The notes under the pieces were generated by a model. The model did not search any database. It had not been told where the DNA came from and saw only the letters and a list, made by a program, of their open reading frames with translations. DNA of 6,522 bases from NCBI RefSeq assembly GCF_946479885.1, contig NZ_CAMLHM010000094.1, positions 1 to 6,522 of the forward strand, given 5' to 3'. Shown in pieces: positions 1-5,937 of the stretch; the stretch's first letter is position 1, and each line of letters starts with the position of its first letter. The stretch is from an uncultured Devosia sp. (lineage in GTDB: Bacteria > Pseudomonadota > Alphaproteobacteria > Rhizobiales > Devosiaceae). Both the position numbers and the translations under genes were made by a program.

Positions 1-1781
1 CTGACGCCCAGGCTGCCGCCGACGCTCAGGCCGCTGCTGACGCCCAGGCTGCCGCTGACGCTGAAGCGCAGGCCGCTGCCGAAGCACAGGCTGCTGCGGA
101 CGCCCAGGCTGCCGCTGATGCACAGGCCGCTGCGGACGCTCAAGCCGCTGCCGATGCTCAGGCTGCCGCTGAAGCCGAAGCTGCTGCGGCTGCCGCTCAG
201 GCGCCGGCCGACACGCGTACCGACCAGCCAGCCGCTGTCGATATCAGCGCCGATCTGCAGGCTCAGGTTGATGCCTACAATGCAGGCGTCGCCGACCTGA
301 TGGCTGGGGGCGACCCCGCAGCCGCGCAGGCCAAGATTGCCGATGCCCAGGCGCAGATCGCCGCGCTTTGCACGGGTGCGGGCTTTGCCGACGTGACGTC
401 CTGCCTGGCACAGTATGGCCTGTCCCTGCCCGAGGTCCCCGGCCTGCCGGCCCCCACCGAACAGCCAGTGACCGACCAGCCCGCGACCGACCCGGCTGCC
501 ATGCCGACCGAACCCGTTCCGGAAGGCACCACCGGTGAAGCTGCACCCCTGACCGATTCGGGCAAGGAAGCCTCCCCCGTCGTTGATCCGGCGGTCGCAC
601 CCACCGATGCAGCTCCGGCAGCACCAGCCCCCGAGGCCACAGTCGTCACGTTGGAGACGCTGCCTGCAGACGACGCAGCTGCACAATCGGCAGAGTTCAA
701 GGCCTTTGCCGCTGAACCGATGGAGTCCGCTGCGGCCGAACAGGGTACCGAGGTAACGGCCACCAACAACACCACGGTCAACCAGACGGTGATCAACAAC
801 TACGTCAACAACATCACCAACAATGTGACCAACACCACTATTAATGGTGACGTGACCAACAACACCCAGACCAATATCGGCCAGCAGAACAACGTGACCG
901 TTGTCGAGCAGGCCGCTGTGGCGTCAACCAATCCAGGCGACCTGATAACCCAGGTGATCCTGCAGGTTGGGACCCAGCTGATCGTCAATTCGGTCGGGCA
1001 GGATACCGATCGCTTCTACAATCCGGACCAGGACGAGATTTTCTACGAGAATCTCAGCAATGGCCGTGTGCGTGAAGTCATCACCCGCCCGGACGGGTCA
1101 AAGATCGTGACGGTGCGTAACCGCAATGGCGACGTCCTCCGTCGCTCGCGCTTCACCCCCGATGGCCGTGAATATGTCCTGGCATACTTCGACGACCGCT
1201 ATGACGAGGACCTCATCGTCTGGCGCGACCCCGGCGAAGACCTGCCGCCGCTGCGCCTCGATATTCCGGTGGAGGATTACATCCTCGACGCCCGCTACGC
1301 CGATGAGAATGAAGTCGAAGACTTCTTTGCTCAGCCGCCGGTCGAGCAGGTGGCTCGCCTCTACTCGATCGACGAAGTGAAGCGCTCTGCCCGTATCCGT
1401 GACAGCGTGCGTCGCCTCGAGGTCGGCGGCCTGACCTTCGATACCGGTGCCGCCACCATTGGCCGGGACCAGGTCGGTGCCCTCTCCGCTACGGCAAACG
1501 CCATGCTGGCGCTGCTGGAACGCAATCCGGGTGAAACCTTCCTGATCGAAGGCCATACCGACGCCGTGGGTTCGGAAATCTCCAACCTCGGTCTGTCGGA
1601 CCTGCGCGCCGCTACCGTGGCCCGCATCCTGACCGACTTCTACGGTGTCCCGCCGGAAAACCTGGCCACCCAGGGCTATGGCGAGCGCTACCTCAAGATC
1701 CGCACGGAAGCCGCGGAACGCGAAAACCGTCGCGTCACCATCCGCCGCATCACGCCGCTGATCACCGTCGCCAATAACTGA
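1..1781 (+). CDS. OmpA-family outer membrane/peptidoglycan-binding protein, 5' end missing
   Basis: The frame is open from the left edge (first whole codon at base 3) to a TGA at 1779-1781, giving 592 visible residues; the true start and signal peptide lie outside. Visible modules: DAQAAA hexapeptide repeats (residues 1-62), a region with two cysteines (C123, C134), a Pro/Ala/Thr/Glu-rich linker (about 140-250), an Asn/Thr-rich segment (about 254-300), a strand-and-turn region with DG/NG turns (about 350-395), and a C-terminal OmpA-like domain (about 474-584). That domain carries GHTDAVGS, then LSDLRA and ENRRV; D520 and R535 match the aspartate and arginine that bind diaminopimelate in OmpA, so attachment to peptidoglycan is expected. 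The first internal ATG at 300 is not the start, because the repeat frame continues upstream. Likely role: envelope anchoring through a long stalk; no N-terminal beta-barrel is visible. Family is certain, exact role is inference. Confidence 0.9.
   Translation, partial: DAQAAADAQAAADAQAAADAEAQAAAEAQAAADAQAAADAQAAADAQAAADAQAAAEAEAAAAAAQAPADTRTDQPAAVDISADLQAQVDAYNAGVADLMAGGDPAAAQAKIADAQAQIAALCTGAGFADVTSCLAQYGLSLPEVPGLPAPTEQPVTDQPATDPAAMPTEPVPEGTTGEAAPLTDSGKEASPVVDPAVAPTDAAPAAPAPEATVVTLETLPADDAAAQSAEFKAFAAEPMESAAAEQGTEVTATNNTTVNQTVINNYVNNITNNVTNTTINGDVTNNTQTNIGQQNNVTVVEQAAVASTNPGDLITQVILQVGTQLIVNSVGQDTDRFYNPDQDEIFYENLSNGRVREVITRPDGSKIVTVRNRNGDVLRRSRFTPDGREYVLAYFDDRYDEDLIVWRDPGEDLPPLRLDIPVEDYILDARYADENEVEDFFAQPPVEQVARLYSIDEVKRSARIRDSVRRLEVGGLTFDTGAATIGRDQVGALSATANAMLALLERNPGETFLIEGHTDAVGSEISNLGLSDLRAATVARILTDFYGVPPENLATQGYGERYLKIRTEAAERENRRVTIRRITPLITVANN
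3..188 (+). repeat. Hexapeptide-coding tandem repeat (DAQAAA), 18-base period
   Basis: Ten consecutive units encode DAQAAA or a close variant: exact at 3, 21, 39, 99, 117, 135 and 153; DAEAQAAA (24 bases) at 57; EAQAAA at 81; EAEAAA at 171. The array continues beyond the left edge, so its total length is unknown. Unit-to-unit differences are mostly synonymous third-base changes (gcc/gct/gcg, gac/gat), which suggests the peptide is maintained while the DNA has diverged. Alanine-rich charged repeats of this sort usually form a long helix, as in the TolA stalk. Confidence 0.9.
762..902 (+). repeat. Asn/Thr-rich segment with a four-residue hydrophobic period
   Basis: Inside the OmpA-family gene, visible residues 254-300 are mainly Asn and Thr. 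Large hydrophobic residues recur every four positions: V259, V263, Y267, I271, V275, then one extra residue, I280, V284, and again I292 and V300; the slots at 288 and 296 hold T and N. This is a protein-level repeat with little DNA-level repetition apart from frequent AAC codons. Confidence 0.7.
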
Positions 1782-1803
1782 CGCCGGCGACAGCAAGAAC
1801 AGG

Positions 1804-1829
1804 AGGCCGGGCCACGCGCCCGGCCTTTT
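1804..1829 (+). terminator. Intrinsic terminator of the OmpA-family gene
   Basis: Stem GGCCGGGC (1805-1812) pairs perfectly with GCCCGGCC (1818-1825) around the loop CACGC. A1804-T1826 can extend it to nine pairs, and the stem runs directly into TTTT (1826-1829). It begins 22 bases after the stop codon and separates this gene from the next one. Confidence 0.88.
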
Positions 1830-1912
1830 GCTATGCAGCCGCTGTGCCAGCACGCCGTCTTGCCACAGGCGCAGAACTTGCTATGCACCAGCATCGAAAG
1901 CTGGAGCGTCCC

Positions 1913-2428
1913 ATGAAGCGGCTCGAAATCTTCGTCGAAAGCGTGATCCTGGCCTCGCGCTGGCTGCTGGTGGCCTTCTATATCGGCCTGGGCCTGGCGC
2001 TGGCGCTCTATGCCATTACCTTCGGGTTCAAGCTGTGGGATTTCGCCACCCATATGATGGGCATGGACGAAACCGAAACCATCCTCAAGGTGCTCGGACT
2101 GATCGACGCCGCGCTGATTGCGAGCCTCGTCGTCATGGTCATCATCTCGGGCTACGAAAACTTCGTATCCCGCTTCGACAACGAGGATGATGTGCACTGG
2201 CTCGGCCAGATCGATGCCGGCTCGCTCAAGATCAAGGTGGCCTCCACCATCGTGGCAATCTCCTCGATCCACCTGTTGCAGATCTTCCTCAACGTGCCGC
2301 GATATGCCGACAACCAAATCATGTGGTTCACCCTGCTCCACCTGACTTTCATCGTCTCGGCGCTGTTCCTGGCCCTGATCGACCGCATTTCGAGGAAGCC
2401 CGGGAAGGGCAAAGAGCCAGATTTGTGA
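1913..2428 (+). CDS. YqhA / UPF0114 (TIGR00645) family inner membrane protein
   Basis: A 171-residue protein, close to the roughly 165 residues of E. coli YqhA. It opens with an amphipathic ESVILASRWLL segment typical of the family, followed by hydrophobic spans at about 13-36, 58-79, 108-126 and 136-155, and the family signature SGYENFVSRFD at 79-89; the tail is basic (RISRKPGKGK). It is expected to sit in the inner membrane; the biochemical function of the family is not established. ATG 1913 is chosen over upstream in-frame ATGs at 1844 and 1883 because GGAG (1903-1906) lies six bases before it and family homology begins there. The small hairpin CCAGC/GCTGG (1888-1904) touches the first bases of that site. 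A strong terminator precedes the gene, so it should have its own promoter, but none is clear. No obvious terminator follows. Confidence 0.9.
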   Translation: MKRLEIFVESVILASRWLLVAFYIGLGLALALYAITFGFKLWDFATHMMGMDETETILKVLGLIDAALIASLVVMVIISGYENFVSRFDNEDDVHWLGQIDAGSLKIKVASTIVAISSIHLLQIFLNVPRYADNQIMWFTLLHLTFIVSALFLALIDRISRKPGKGKEPDL

Positions 2429-2551
2429 CGTTTTCTCTTCAAAAAAACGCATACGGCGTGACGTGTCTACCGCGCCGATGATCCGCAATCTGTTGAATCA
2501 AAAGCACAATTAATCCATCGACCCACCCCGGATAGAGTGATCACGCATTCG

Positions 2552-2576
2552 GGAACGAAAACAAAAAGCCCGCGTT
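2552..2576 (+). promoter_or_regulatory. Predicted EcfG (general stress response) promoter
   Basis: GGAAC at 2552-2556 and CGTT at 2573-2576 are separated by exactly 16 bases, which matches the consensus of alphaproteobacterial EcfG-type sigma factors (-35 GGAAC, -10 CGTT). The spacer is A-rich. Transcription would begin roughly at 2582-2586, leaving a leader of about 25-30 bases that contains the ribosome binding site of the gene at 2611. Position, strand and spacing all fit. Among the GGAAC occurrences in intergenic DNA that I checked, only this one has the right partner. Confidence 0.78.
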
Positions 2577-2596
2577 TCTTTGCCATACGGTGAAAC

Positions 2597-2603
2597 AAAG
2601 GAG
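2597..2603 (+). promoter_or_regulatory. Ribosome binding site deciding the start at 2611
   Basis: AAAGGAG lies seven bases before ATG 2611. It falls inside the short extension that would be translated from an upstream GTG at 2590, so the GTG is rejected and ATG 2611 is taken as the start. Confidence 0.85.
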
Positions 2604-2610
2604 CGACATC

Positions 2611-3003
2611 ATGGCTATCCCTGAACGCGATACCGTTTACAACAACGACACCAACCGCACGGTCTATACCCGCGAAAGCAGTGGGACCGGTTGGTTTGTC
2701 GGCATCATCGTGGCCTTGGCCCTGCTGGCCATCGGCTACCTGGTATTCTCGGCCAACTCTGGCCCGTCGACCACTGTTGACGTCAATGGCGCCCCGGTTA
2801 CGACGGAGGCTCCGGCCGATCCGGCTCTGGCTCCGGCCCCGATGACTGAGGCCCCCGCGGCTTCGGCCGCCGACGCGGCTCCCATGACCGAGGCTCCGGC
2901 AGTTGACGCGGCCCCGGCCACCGAGGCCCCCGCCGTCGAGGCTCCGGCCCCTGCTGCTGAACCGGCTCCGGCCACTGAACCAGCTACGGCGCCGACCAAC
3001 TAA
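2611..3003 (+). CDS. Small single-span envelope protein with Ala/Pro-rich tail, probably stress-induced
   Basis: A 130-residue protein that I do not recognise as a named family. Residues 1-26 are polar (ERDTVYNNDTNRTVYTRES). Residues 27-47 form one strong membrane helix starting GWFVGIIVALALL and ending IGYLVFS. The remaining 80 or so residues are low-complexity Ala/Pro/Glu/Thr with TEAPA units at 65-69, 79-83, 93-97 and 104-108. The helix is too far from the N-terminus and lacks a cleavage site, so it looks like an anchor, with the tail probably in the periplasm. The gene sits 35 bases behind an EcfG-type promoter and is closed by a terminator, so it appears monocistronic and induced by general stress. 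The tail resembles the linkers of periplasm-spanning proteins and could reach the cell wall, but that is inference. Confidence 0.85.
   Translation: MAIPERDTVYNNDTNRTVYTRESSGTGWFVGIIVALALLAIGYLVFSANSGPSTTVDVNGAPVTTEAPADPALAPAPMTEAPAASAADAAPMTEAPAVDAAPATEAPAVEAPAPAAEPAPATEPATAPTN
2803..2934 (+). repeat. TEAPA-coding repeats in the small envelope protein
   Basis: Four TEAPA units start at 2803, 2845, 2887 and 2920, that is 42, 42 and 33 bases apart. The middle two are embedded in a longer 14-residue repeat beginning MTEAPA. The tail continues to the stop with degenerate TEPA-like copies. Confidence 0.75.
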
Positions 3004-3030
3004 TCGGCGCCTAGACCAGACTTCCCGGAC

Positions 3031-3054
3031 GTCACCAGCCCTCCCTCTGGTGAC
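3031..3054 (+). other. Perfect 8-bp hairpin without a T-tract
   Basis: GTCACCAG (3031-3038) pairs with CTGGTGAC (3047-3054) across an eight-base pyrimidine loop. It lies 27 bases after the stop codon of the small envelope protein and ten bases before the intrinsic terminator. With no following T-run it is unlikely to terminate alone; it may protect the 3' end of the mRNA. Confidence 0.6.
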
Positions 3055-3063
3055 TTCGAAAGG

Positions 3064-3097
3064 AGACCCCGGCCGCCCCGCCGGGGTCTTGCTTTTT
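3064..3097 (+). terminator. Intrinsic terminator after the small envelope protein gene
   Basis: GACCCCGGC (3065-3073) pairs with GCCGGGGTC (3080-3088) around CGCCCC, and A3064-T3089 adds a tenth pair. The tail TTGCTTTTT (3089-3097) follows at once. The strength of the stem suggests that little transcription passes from this gene into the DUF533-like gene downstream. Confidence 0.88.
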
Positions 3098-3121
3098 GTG
3101 GCGCGACATTACGACATGTTC

Positions 3122-3181
3122 AGCTCCCTTGTGCCGCGTCCTGCGCATGACCATGTGCGAAGTCGACATGCGAAGGGAGCT
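3122..3181 (+). promoter_or_regulatory. Leader inverted repeat that could mask the ribosome binding site of the DUF533 gene
   Basis: AGCTCCCTT (3122-3130) is the exact complement of AAGGGAGCT (3173-3181), which contains the whole Shine-Dalgarno sequence for ATG 3185. A second pairing, CGCATG (3144-3149) with CATGCG (3167-3172), stacks directly on the right arm, leaving a 13-base bulge on the left. If the transcript starts upstream of 3122, the folded leader would hide the site. No promoter could be placed with confidence, so the regulatory role is inference. Confidence 0.45.
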
Positions 3182-3184
3182 CCA

Positions 3185-3868
3185 ATGTTCAATATCGACC
3201 AGATCGTCAAAGCCCTCCAGACCGACCCCAACACCCAGCGCACCGCCATGACCGGTGCCGCCGGGCTCGCTGCCGGCATGCTGCTGAGCGGCGGGGGCCT
3301 GGGCAAGCTGGCCGGCAATGCCGTCAAGATCGGCGCTGTAGCCGCCGTCGGTGGGCTGGCTTACAACGCCTGGCAGAACTACCAGCGGAACCAGCAGGGC
3401 GCGGCTGCCCCGCAGGAAGAGGCCTTCATCCCTCGGACCGGCGATATCAGCGGCCAGGAAGAACTCGGCAAATCGCTGGTGCGGGCCATGATCGCCGCCG
3501 CCAAGGCCGATGGCCGCATCGATGCGGATGAGAAGGAAGCCATCTTCGGCAAGCTCGAGACGATGAACCTGTCGTCCGAGGAGAAGGCCTGGGTGTTCGA
3601 CGAACTCTCCAGTCCCCTGGACATCAACGCCGTCGCGGCGCGGGCTGACACGCCTGAACATGCCACCGAGATCTATGCGGCATCGCTGGTCGCCATCACT
3701 GCCGACACCGCGTCCGAGCGCGCCTATCTCGATGCATTGGCCAGCAAGCTCAAGCTCGCACCGGCGCTGGTTGCCGAGGTTCACAAGGCGGCGGGCGAAA
3801 AGGCACCTGAGCCGGTGCCCGCCCCTGCATCGCCCTTCGCCTACACGCCGTCCGGCAGCAACGTCTGA
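3185..3868 (+). CDS. DUF533 / TerB-like (YebE-type) membrane-anchored protein
   Basis: A 227-residue protein. Residues 22-61 are a Gly/Ala-rich hydrophobic segment (TGAAGLAAGMLLSGG followed by VKIGAVAAVGGLAYNAW) typical of DUF533 proteins such as E. coli YebE. Next comes a polar linker (62-90), then an all-helical TerB-like domain (about 91-203) with the acidic motif KADGRIDADEKEAI at 107-120 and a second helical half ITADTASERAYLDALASKLK at 171-190. The tail is Pro/Ala-rich. TerB folds carry acidic residues that can bind metal, but the role of DUF533 proteins is not firmly known; a direct role in tellurite resistance should not be assumed. ATG 3185 is set by AAGGGAG (3173-3179) five bases upstream; the frame is open well before that but has no comparable site. 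It is convergent with the carbonic anhydrase gene. Confidence 0.9.
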   Translation: MFNIDQIVKALQTDPNTQRTAMTGAAGLAAGMLLSGGGLGKLAGNAVKIGAVAAVGGLAYNAWQNYQRNQQGAAAPQEEAFIPRTGDISGQEELGKSLVRAMIAAAKADGRIDADEKEAIFGKLETMNLSSEEKAWVFDELSSPLDINAVAARADTPEHATEIYAASLVAITADTASERAYLDALASKLKLAPALVAEVHKAAGEKAPEPVPAPASPFAYTPSGSNV

Positions 3869-3874
3869 GAAGTG

Positions 3875-3907
3875 CTGGCCCCGACCAACGACGGTCGGGG
3901 CCAGTTT
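3875..3907 (+). terminator. Hairpin terminator between convergent genes
   Basis: CTGGCCCCGACC (3875-3886) pairs perfectly over twelve bases with GGTCGGGGCCAG (3893-3904), loop AACGAC, followed by TTT. It starts six bases after the DUF533 stop codon and ends three bases before the carbonic anhydrase stop codon. On the plus strand it has a short T-run; on the minus strand the stem is followed by CACTTC, so termination there would rest on the stem alone. It is the only hairpin available to both genes. Confidence 0.82.
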
Positions 3908-3909
3908 GG

Positions 3910-4662
3910 TTAGTTCGCGTCGGTCAGCAGGAAGCGCCGGTTCAGCGCCTGGATCGGCCGCGCATTGTTGGCATAGTGGCTGGCAAACAGCTCGATCTGC
4001 TCGGCGGACACCTGCATCGGGTCCGTAAACACGTTCCAGGTCACAATCTGCGAACAGGGGGGCGTGGTCAGGGAGCCCTCGTAGCGGAACGAGGCATGGT
4101 TGGCTGGCAGCAGCACCGATGGATCGATCATCTCGGTAGCGGCCGTCTCGCCGCCGACCGCGGGCCATTCGGCCTCTACGGCGGCCAGCGCCGGATTGGC
4201 CTCGCCCGGCTGCAACAGCACGCCCAGCACCAGCAGGTCGCCGGCTTGGGACTTGTTGACGAAATGCACCTCGAGCGGGCTGTGGACGCCGTCGACCGTG
4301 TGTTCGGATTGATGGTGGAAGTGGAACTGCACCAGATCGTAGCGAACGCCGTTCAGCTCGACATAACCGCCCTTGCCATTGGTGTTGACCTGCACGGTGT
4401 GACCGTTGTCCACGACCGTCGGCGCGAACGCAGTCCAGTGCACTTCAGCCGGGCTGAACTCGGCATGGACAGCCTTGGTTGGCGTCAGGTCGATCGGTGA
4501 CTGCTCCTGCCCGACGGCGCAGTCCTTGAACTCCTCGGCAATGTCGCCCCAATGGCTGGGATCGCCTTCTCCCTCGTAGCCCCAATGGTGATCCTGGGCG
4601 AAGGCAGGCATGGAAATAGCCGCAAAAGCCAGCAGGCTGGCCGCGAAGATCCTGGTTGTCAT
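3910..4662 (-). CDS. cah: Periplasmic alpha-class carbonic anhydrase
   Basis: Catalyses reversible hydration of carbon dioxide to bicarbonate (EC 4.2.1.1). The 250-residue precursor has a signal peptide (MTTRIF, hydrophobic core, probable cleavage after AFA at 22), so the enzyme should be periplasmic. Zinc ligands are H114 and H116 in VQFHFH and H133 in LEVHFVN. H88 in DNGHTV matches the proton-shuttle His64 of human CA II; E120-H121 (SEHTVDG) match Glu106-His107, and T199-T200 in GSLTTPPC match the active-site threonines. C48 and C203 are placed for the disulfide common in bacterial alpha enzymes. All catalytic residues are present, so it should be active. Length is normal for bacterial members. 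AGAGGA (4667-4672 on the plus numbering) lies four bases before the start. It diverges from the oxidoreductase gene and converges with the DUF533 gene, so it is probably monocistronic. The symbol is the generic one for this family. Confidence 0.96.
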   Translation of the reverse strand: MTTRIFAASLLAFAAISMPAFAQDHHWGYEGEGDPSHWGDIAEEFKDCAVGQEQSPIDLTPTKAVHAEFSPAEVHWTAFAPTVVDNGHTVQVNTNGKGGYVELNGVRYDLVQFHFHHQSEHTVDGVHSPLEVHFVNKSQAGDLLVLGVLLQPGEANPALAAVEAEWPAVGGETAATEMIDPSVLLPANHASFRYEGSLTTPPCSQIVTWNVFTDPMQVSAEQIELFASHYANNARPIQALNRRFLLTDAN

Positions 4663-4869
4663 GATGTCCTCTATGACGCAATTGACGCGGACTGCACCAC
4701 CCTGATCGGGATCGGTCGGGGTCGCCCACGCCAGCCGCTGTTTTGCAGCGGCGGCGTCACCTGAGCCTCGATTATGGCGCTTCCGTGGAACTTAATCGGT
4801 TACAGCAATGTGCGTTCTTGATCGGTCCCGATGGGCAAGCCATCTGTGAGCCAACAGGAGACCACCACG
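4663..4869. promoter_or_regulatory. Divergent intergenic region between carbonic anhydrase and LLM oxidoreductase
   Basis: These 207 bases must hold the promoters of both flanking genes. The only passable -10 for the minus-strand gene is CATAAT (plus-strand 4771-4776), but it lacks a good -35 at 16-18 bases. No convincing sigma-70 pair is seen for the plus-strand gene. GATCGGTC occurs twice in direct orientation (4710-4717 and 4820-4827), the second within the palindrome ATCGG-TC-CCGAT (4821-4832), and might be an operator. No coding sequence is evident. Confidence 0.4.
4734..4752. other. Short hairpin GCCGCTG/CAGCGGC
   Basis: GCCGCTG (4734-4740) pairs perfectly with CAGCGGC (4746-4752) across the loop TTTTG, in the middle of the divergent intergenic region. 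There is no adjacent T-run on either strand, so it is not a terminator. A protein site or leader structure is possible. Confidence 0.4.
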
Positions 4870-5910
4870 ATGGAACTCGGGCTTTATTCGTTCGCCGAAA
4901 ACACCGCCGATCCGCTCAATGGCGGCACGCTGCAAAGCCCAGCGGAGCGGCTTCGCGACCTACTCGAGGAGATCGAACTGGCCGACCAGCTTGGCCTGGC
5001 CTTCTATGGCCTGGGCGAGCACCACCGCCCCGATTTCGTCGCCTCGGCGCCGGTGACCATCCTGGCGGCAGCGGCGGCGCGGACCAAGACTATCCGCCTG
5101 TCGACGGCTGTGACCGTGTTGAGCTCGGAAGATCCGATCCGCGTCTGGCAGCAGTTTTCGACGCTGGATCTTTTGAGCAATGGCCGCGCCGAGATCATGG
5201 CCGGCCGCGGCTCGTTCATCGAGAGCTTCCCGCTCTTCGGCTACGACCTCGATGATTACGACACCCTGTTCGAGGAAAAGCTCGAACTGCTGCTCAAGAT
5301 CCGGGAGGGCGGCAAGGTCGCCTGGCCCGGCAGCGCCCATACCAAGCCCATCCCCGGCATCGACATCTATCCCAAGCCCGTACAGGACCCACTGCCGATC
5401 TGGATTGCCGTGGGTGGCACGCCCAATTCGGTGGCCCGCGCAGCCTATTATGGCCTGCCGCTGATGATCGCCATCATCGGCGGTCAGCCCAGGCAGTTTG
5501 CCCCCCTGGTGCAGTTCTATCGCGAAACCGCCGAAAAGGTCGGACGCGATCCCAAATCGCTGCCGGTCGGGATCAGCTCGCACGGCTTCATTGCCGTCGA
5601 CAGCCAGGACGCGCGCGACATTGCCTTCCCGGCCCACAGCGCTGCCATGAGCCGCATCGGCAAGGAACGCGGCTGGCCACCGACCACCCGCGCGCAGTTC
5701 GATGCCGGCGCCACCCCGCAGGGTGCCTATTTCATGGGATCGCCGCAGGAGATCATCGACAAGATCCTGACGCAGCACGAATGGTTCAAGCACGACCGCT
5801 TCGGCTTGCAGCTGAGCGTCGGCACGCTGCCGCACGACAAGGTCATGAAGGCGATCGAGCTCTATGGAACCGTGGTGAAGCCCGCCGTGGACAAGGCGTT
5901 GAGCGCTTGA
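4870..5910 (+). CDS. LLM class flavin-dependent oxidoreductase (luciferase-like monooxygenase)
   Basis: A 346-residue protein of the bacterial luciferase-like superfamily, (beta/alpha)8 barrel enzymes using FMN or F420. Supporting motifs: the opening strand MELGLYSF, the [13 protein letters not shown] segment (44-56) typical of the group, [19 protein letters not shown] (71-89), the [15 protein letters not shown] motif (100-114), and [12 protein letters not shown] in the second half. It most resembles the FMN-type subfamily with the Agrobacterium structure 2I7G (TIGR03858, from memory). The substrate cannot be told from sequence. Start: AGGAG (4856-4860) lies nine bases before ATG 4870, and the first beta strand begins there; an in-frame ATG at 4831 has no such site. 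It appears to be a single-gene unit, convergent with the secreted-protein gene only 19 bases away. Confidence 0.93.
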   Translation: MELGLYSFAENTADPLNGGTLQSPAERLRDLLEEIELADQLGLAFYGLGEHHRPDFVASAPVTILAAAAARTKTIRLSTAVTVLSSEDPIRVWQQFSTLDLLSNGRAEIMAGRGSFIESFPLFGYDLDDYDTLFEEKLELLLKIREGGKVAWPGSAHTKPIPGIDIYPKPVQDPLPIWIAVGGTPNSVARAAYYGLPLMIAIIGGQPRQFAPLVQFYRETAEKVGRDPKSLPVGISSHGFIAVDSQDARDIAFPAHSAAMSRIGKERGWPPTTRAQFDAGATPQGAYFMGSPQEIIDKILTQHEWFKHDRFGLQLSVGTLPHDKVMKAIELYGTVVKPAVDKALSA

Positions 5911-5937
5911 AGGGCGCCCTCGGCGGGAACTAGCGCC
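5911..5937. other. Convergent junction with palindrome AGGGCGCCCT
   Basis: Directly after the oxidoreductase stop codon lies a 10-base perfect palindrome (5911-5920). Its centre half GGCGC (5913-5917) could also pair with GCGCC (5933-5937) inside the end of the opposing gene. No hairpin with a T-tract is present, so how the two convergent transcripts end is not visible. Confidence 0.35.

Noticed and set aside
3..188. Tandem repeats considered as a CRISPR or non-coding satellite
   Set aside because: The 18-base period has no spacers, the frame is open throughout, and differences fall mainly on third codon positions, so it is coding.
275..799. Open frame of 174 residues on the minus strand, Ala/Gly/Ser/Val-rich
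   Set aside because: It is antisense to the Pro/Ala-rich linker of the OmpA-family gene; its composition is simply the complement of that low-complexity region.
1098..1853. Open frame of 251 residues on the minus strand
   Set aside because: It lies wholly over the OmpA-family C-terminal domain and its terminator. The plus-strand frame has clear family motifs, and the minus-strand product has no recognisable domain; GC-rich genes commonly leave such shadows.
2429..2449. CGTTTT/AAAACG inverted repeat after the YqhA gene as a terminator
   Set aside because: The stem is only six pairs, mostly A-T, with no T-run after it, so termination is not supported.
3032..4168. Open frame of 378 residues on the minus strand
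   Set aside because: It runs across the DUF533 gene, two hairpin terminators and part of the carbonic anhydrase gene in a different frame. Both real genes have strong family evidence.
4787..4816. GGAAC ... CGTT upstream of the LLM oxidoreductase as a second EcfG promoter
   Set aside because: The spacer is 21 bases; EcfG-type promoters need about 16-17, and no alternative -10 fits at that distance.
4831..4869. Upstream ATG adding 13 residues to the LLM oxidoreductase
   Set aside because: It lacks a ribosome binding site, whereas AGGAG sits correctly before ATG 4870, inside the would-be extension.
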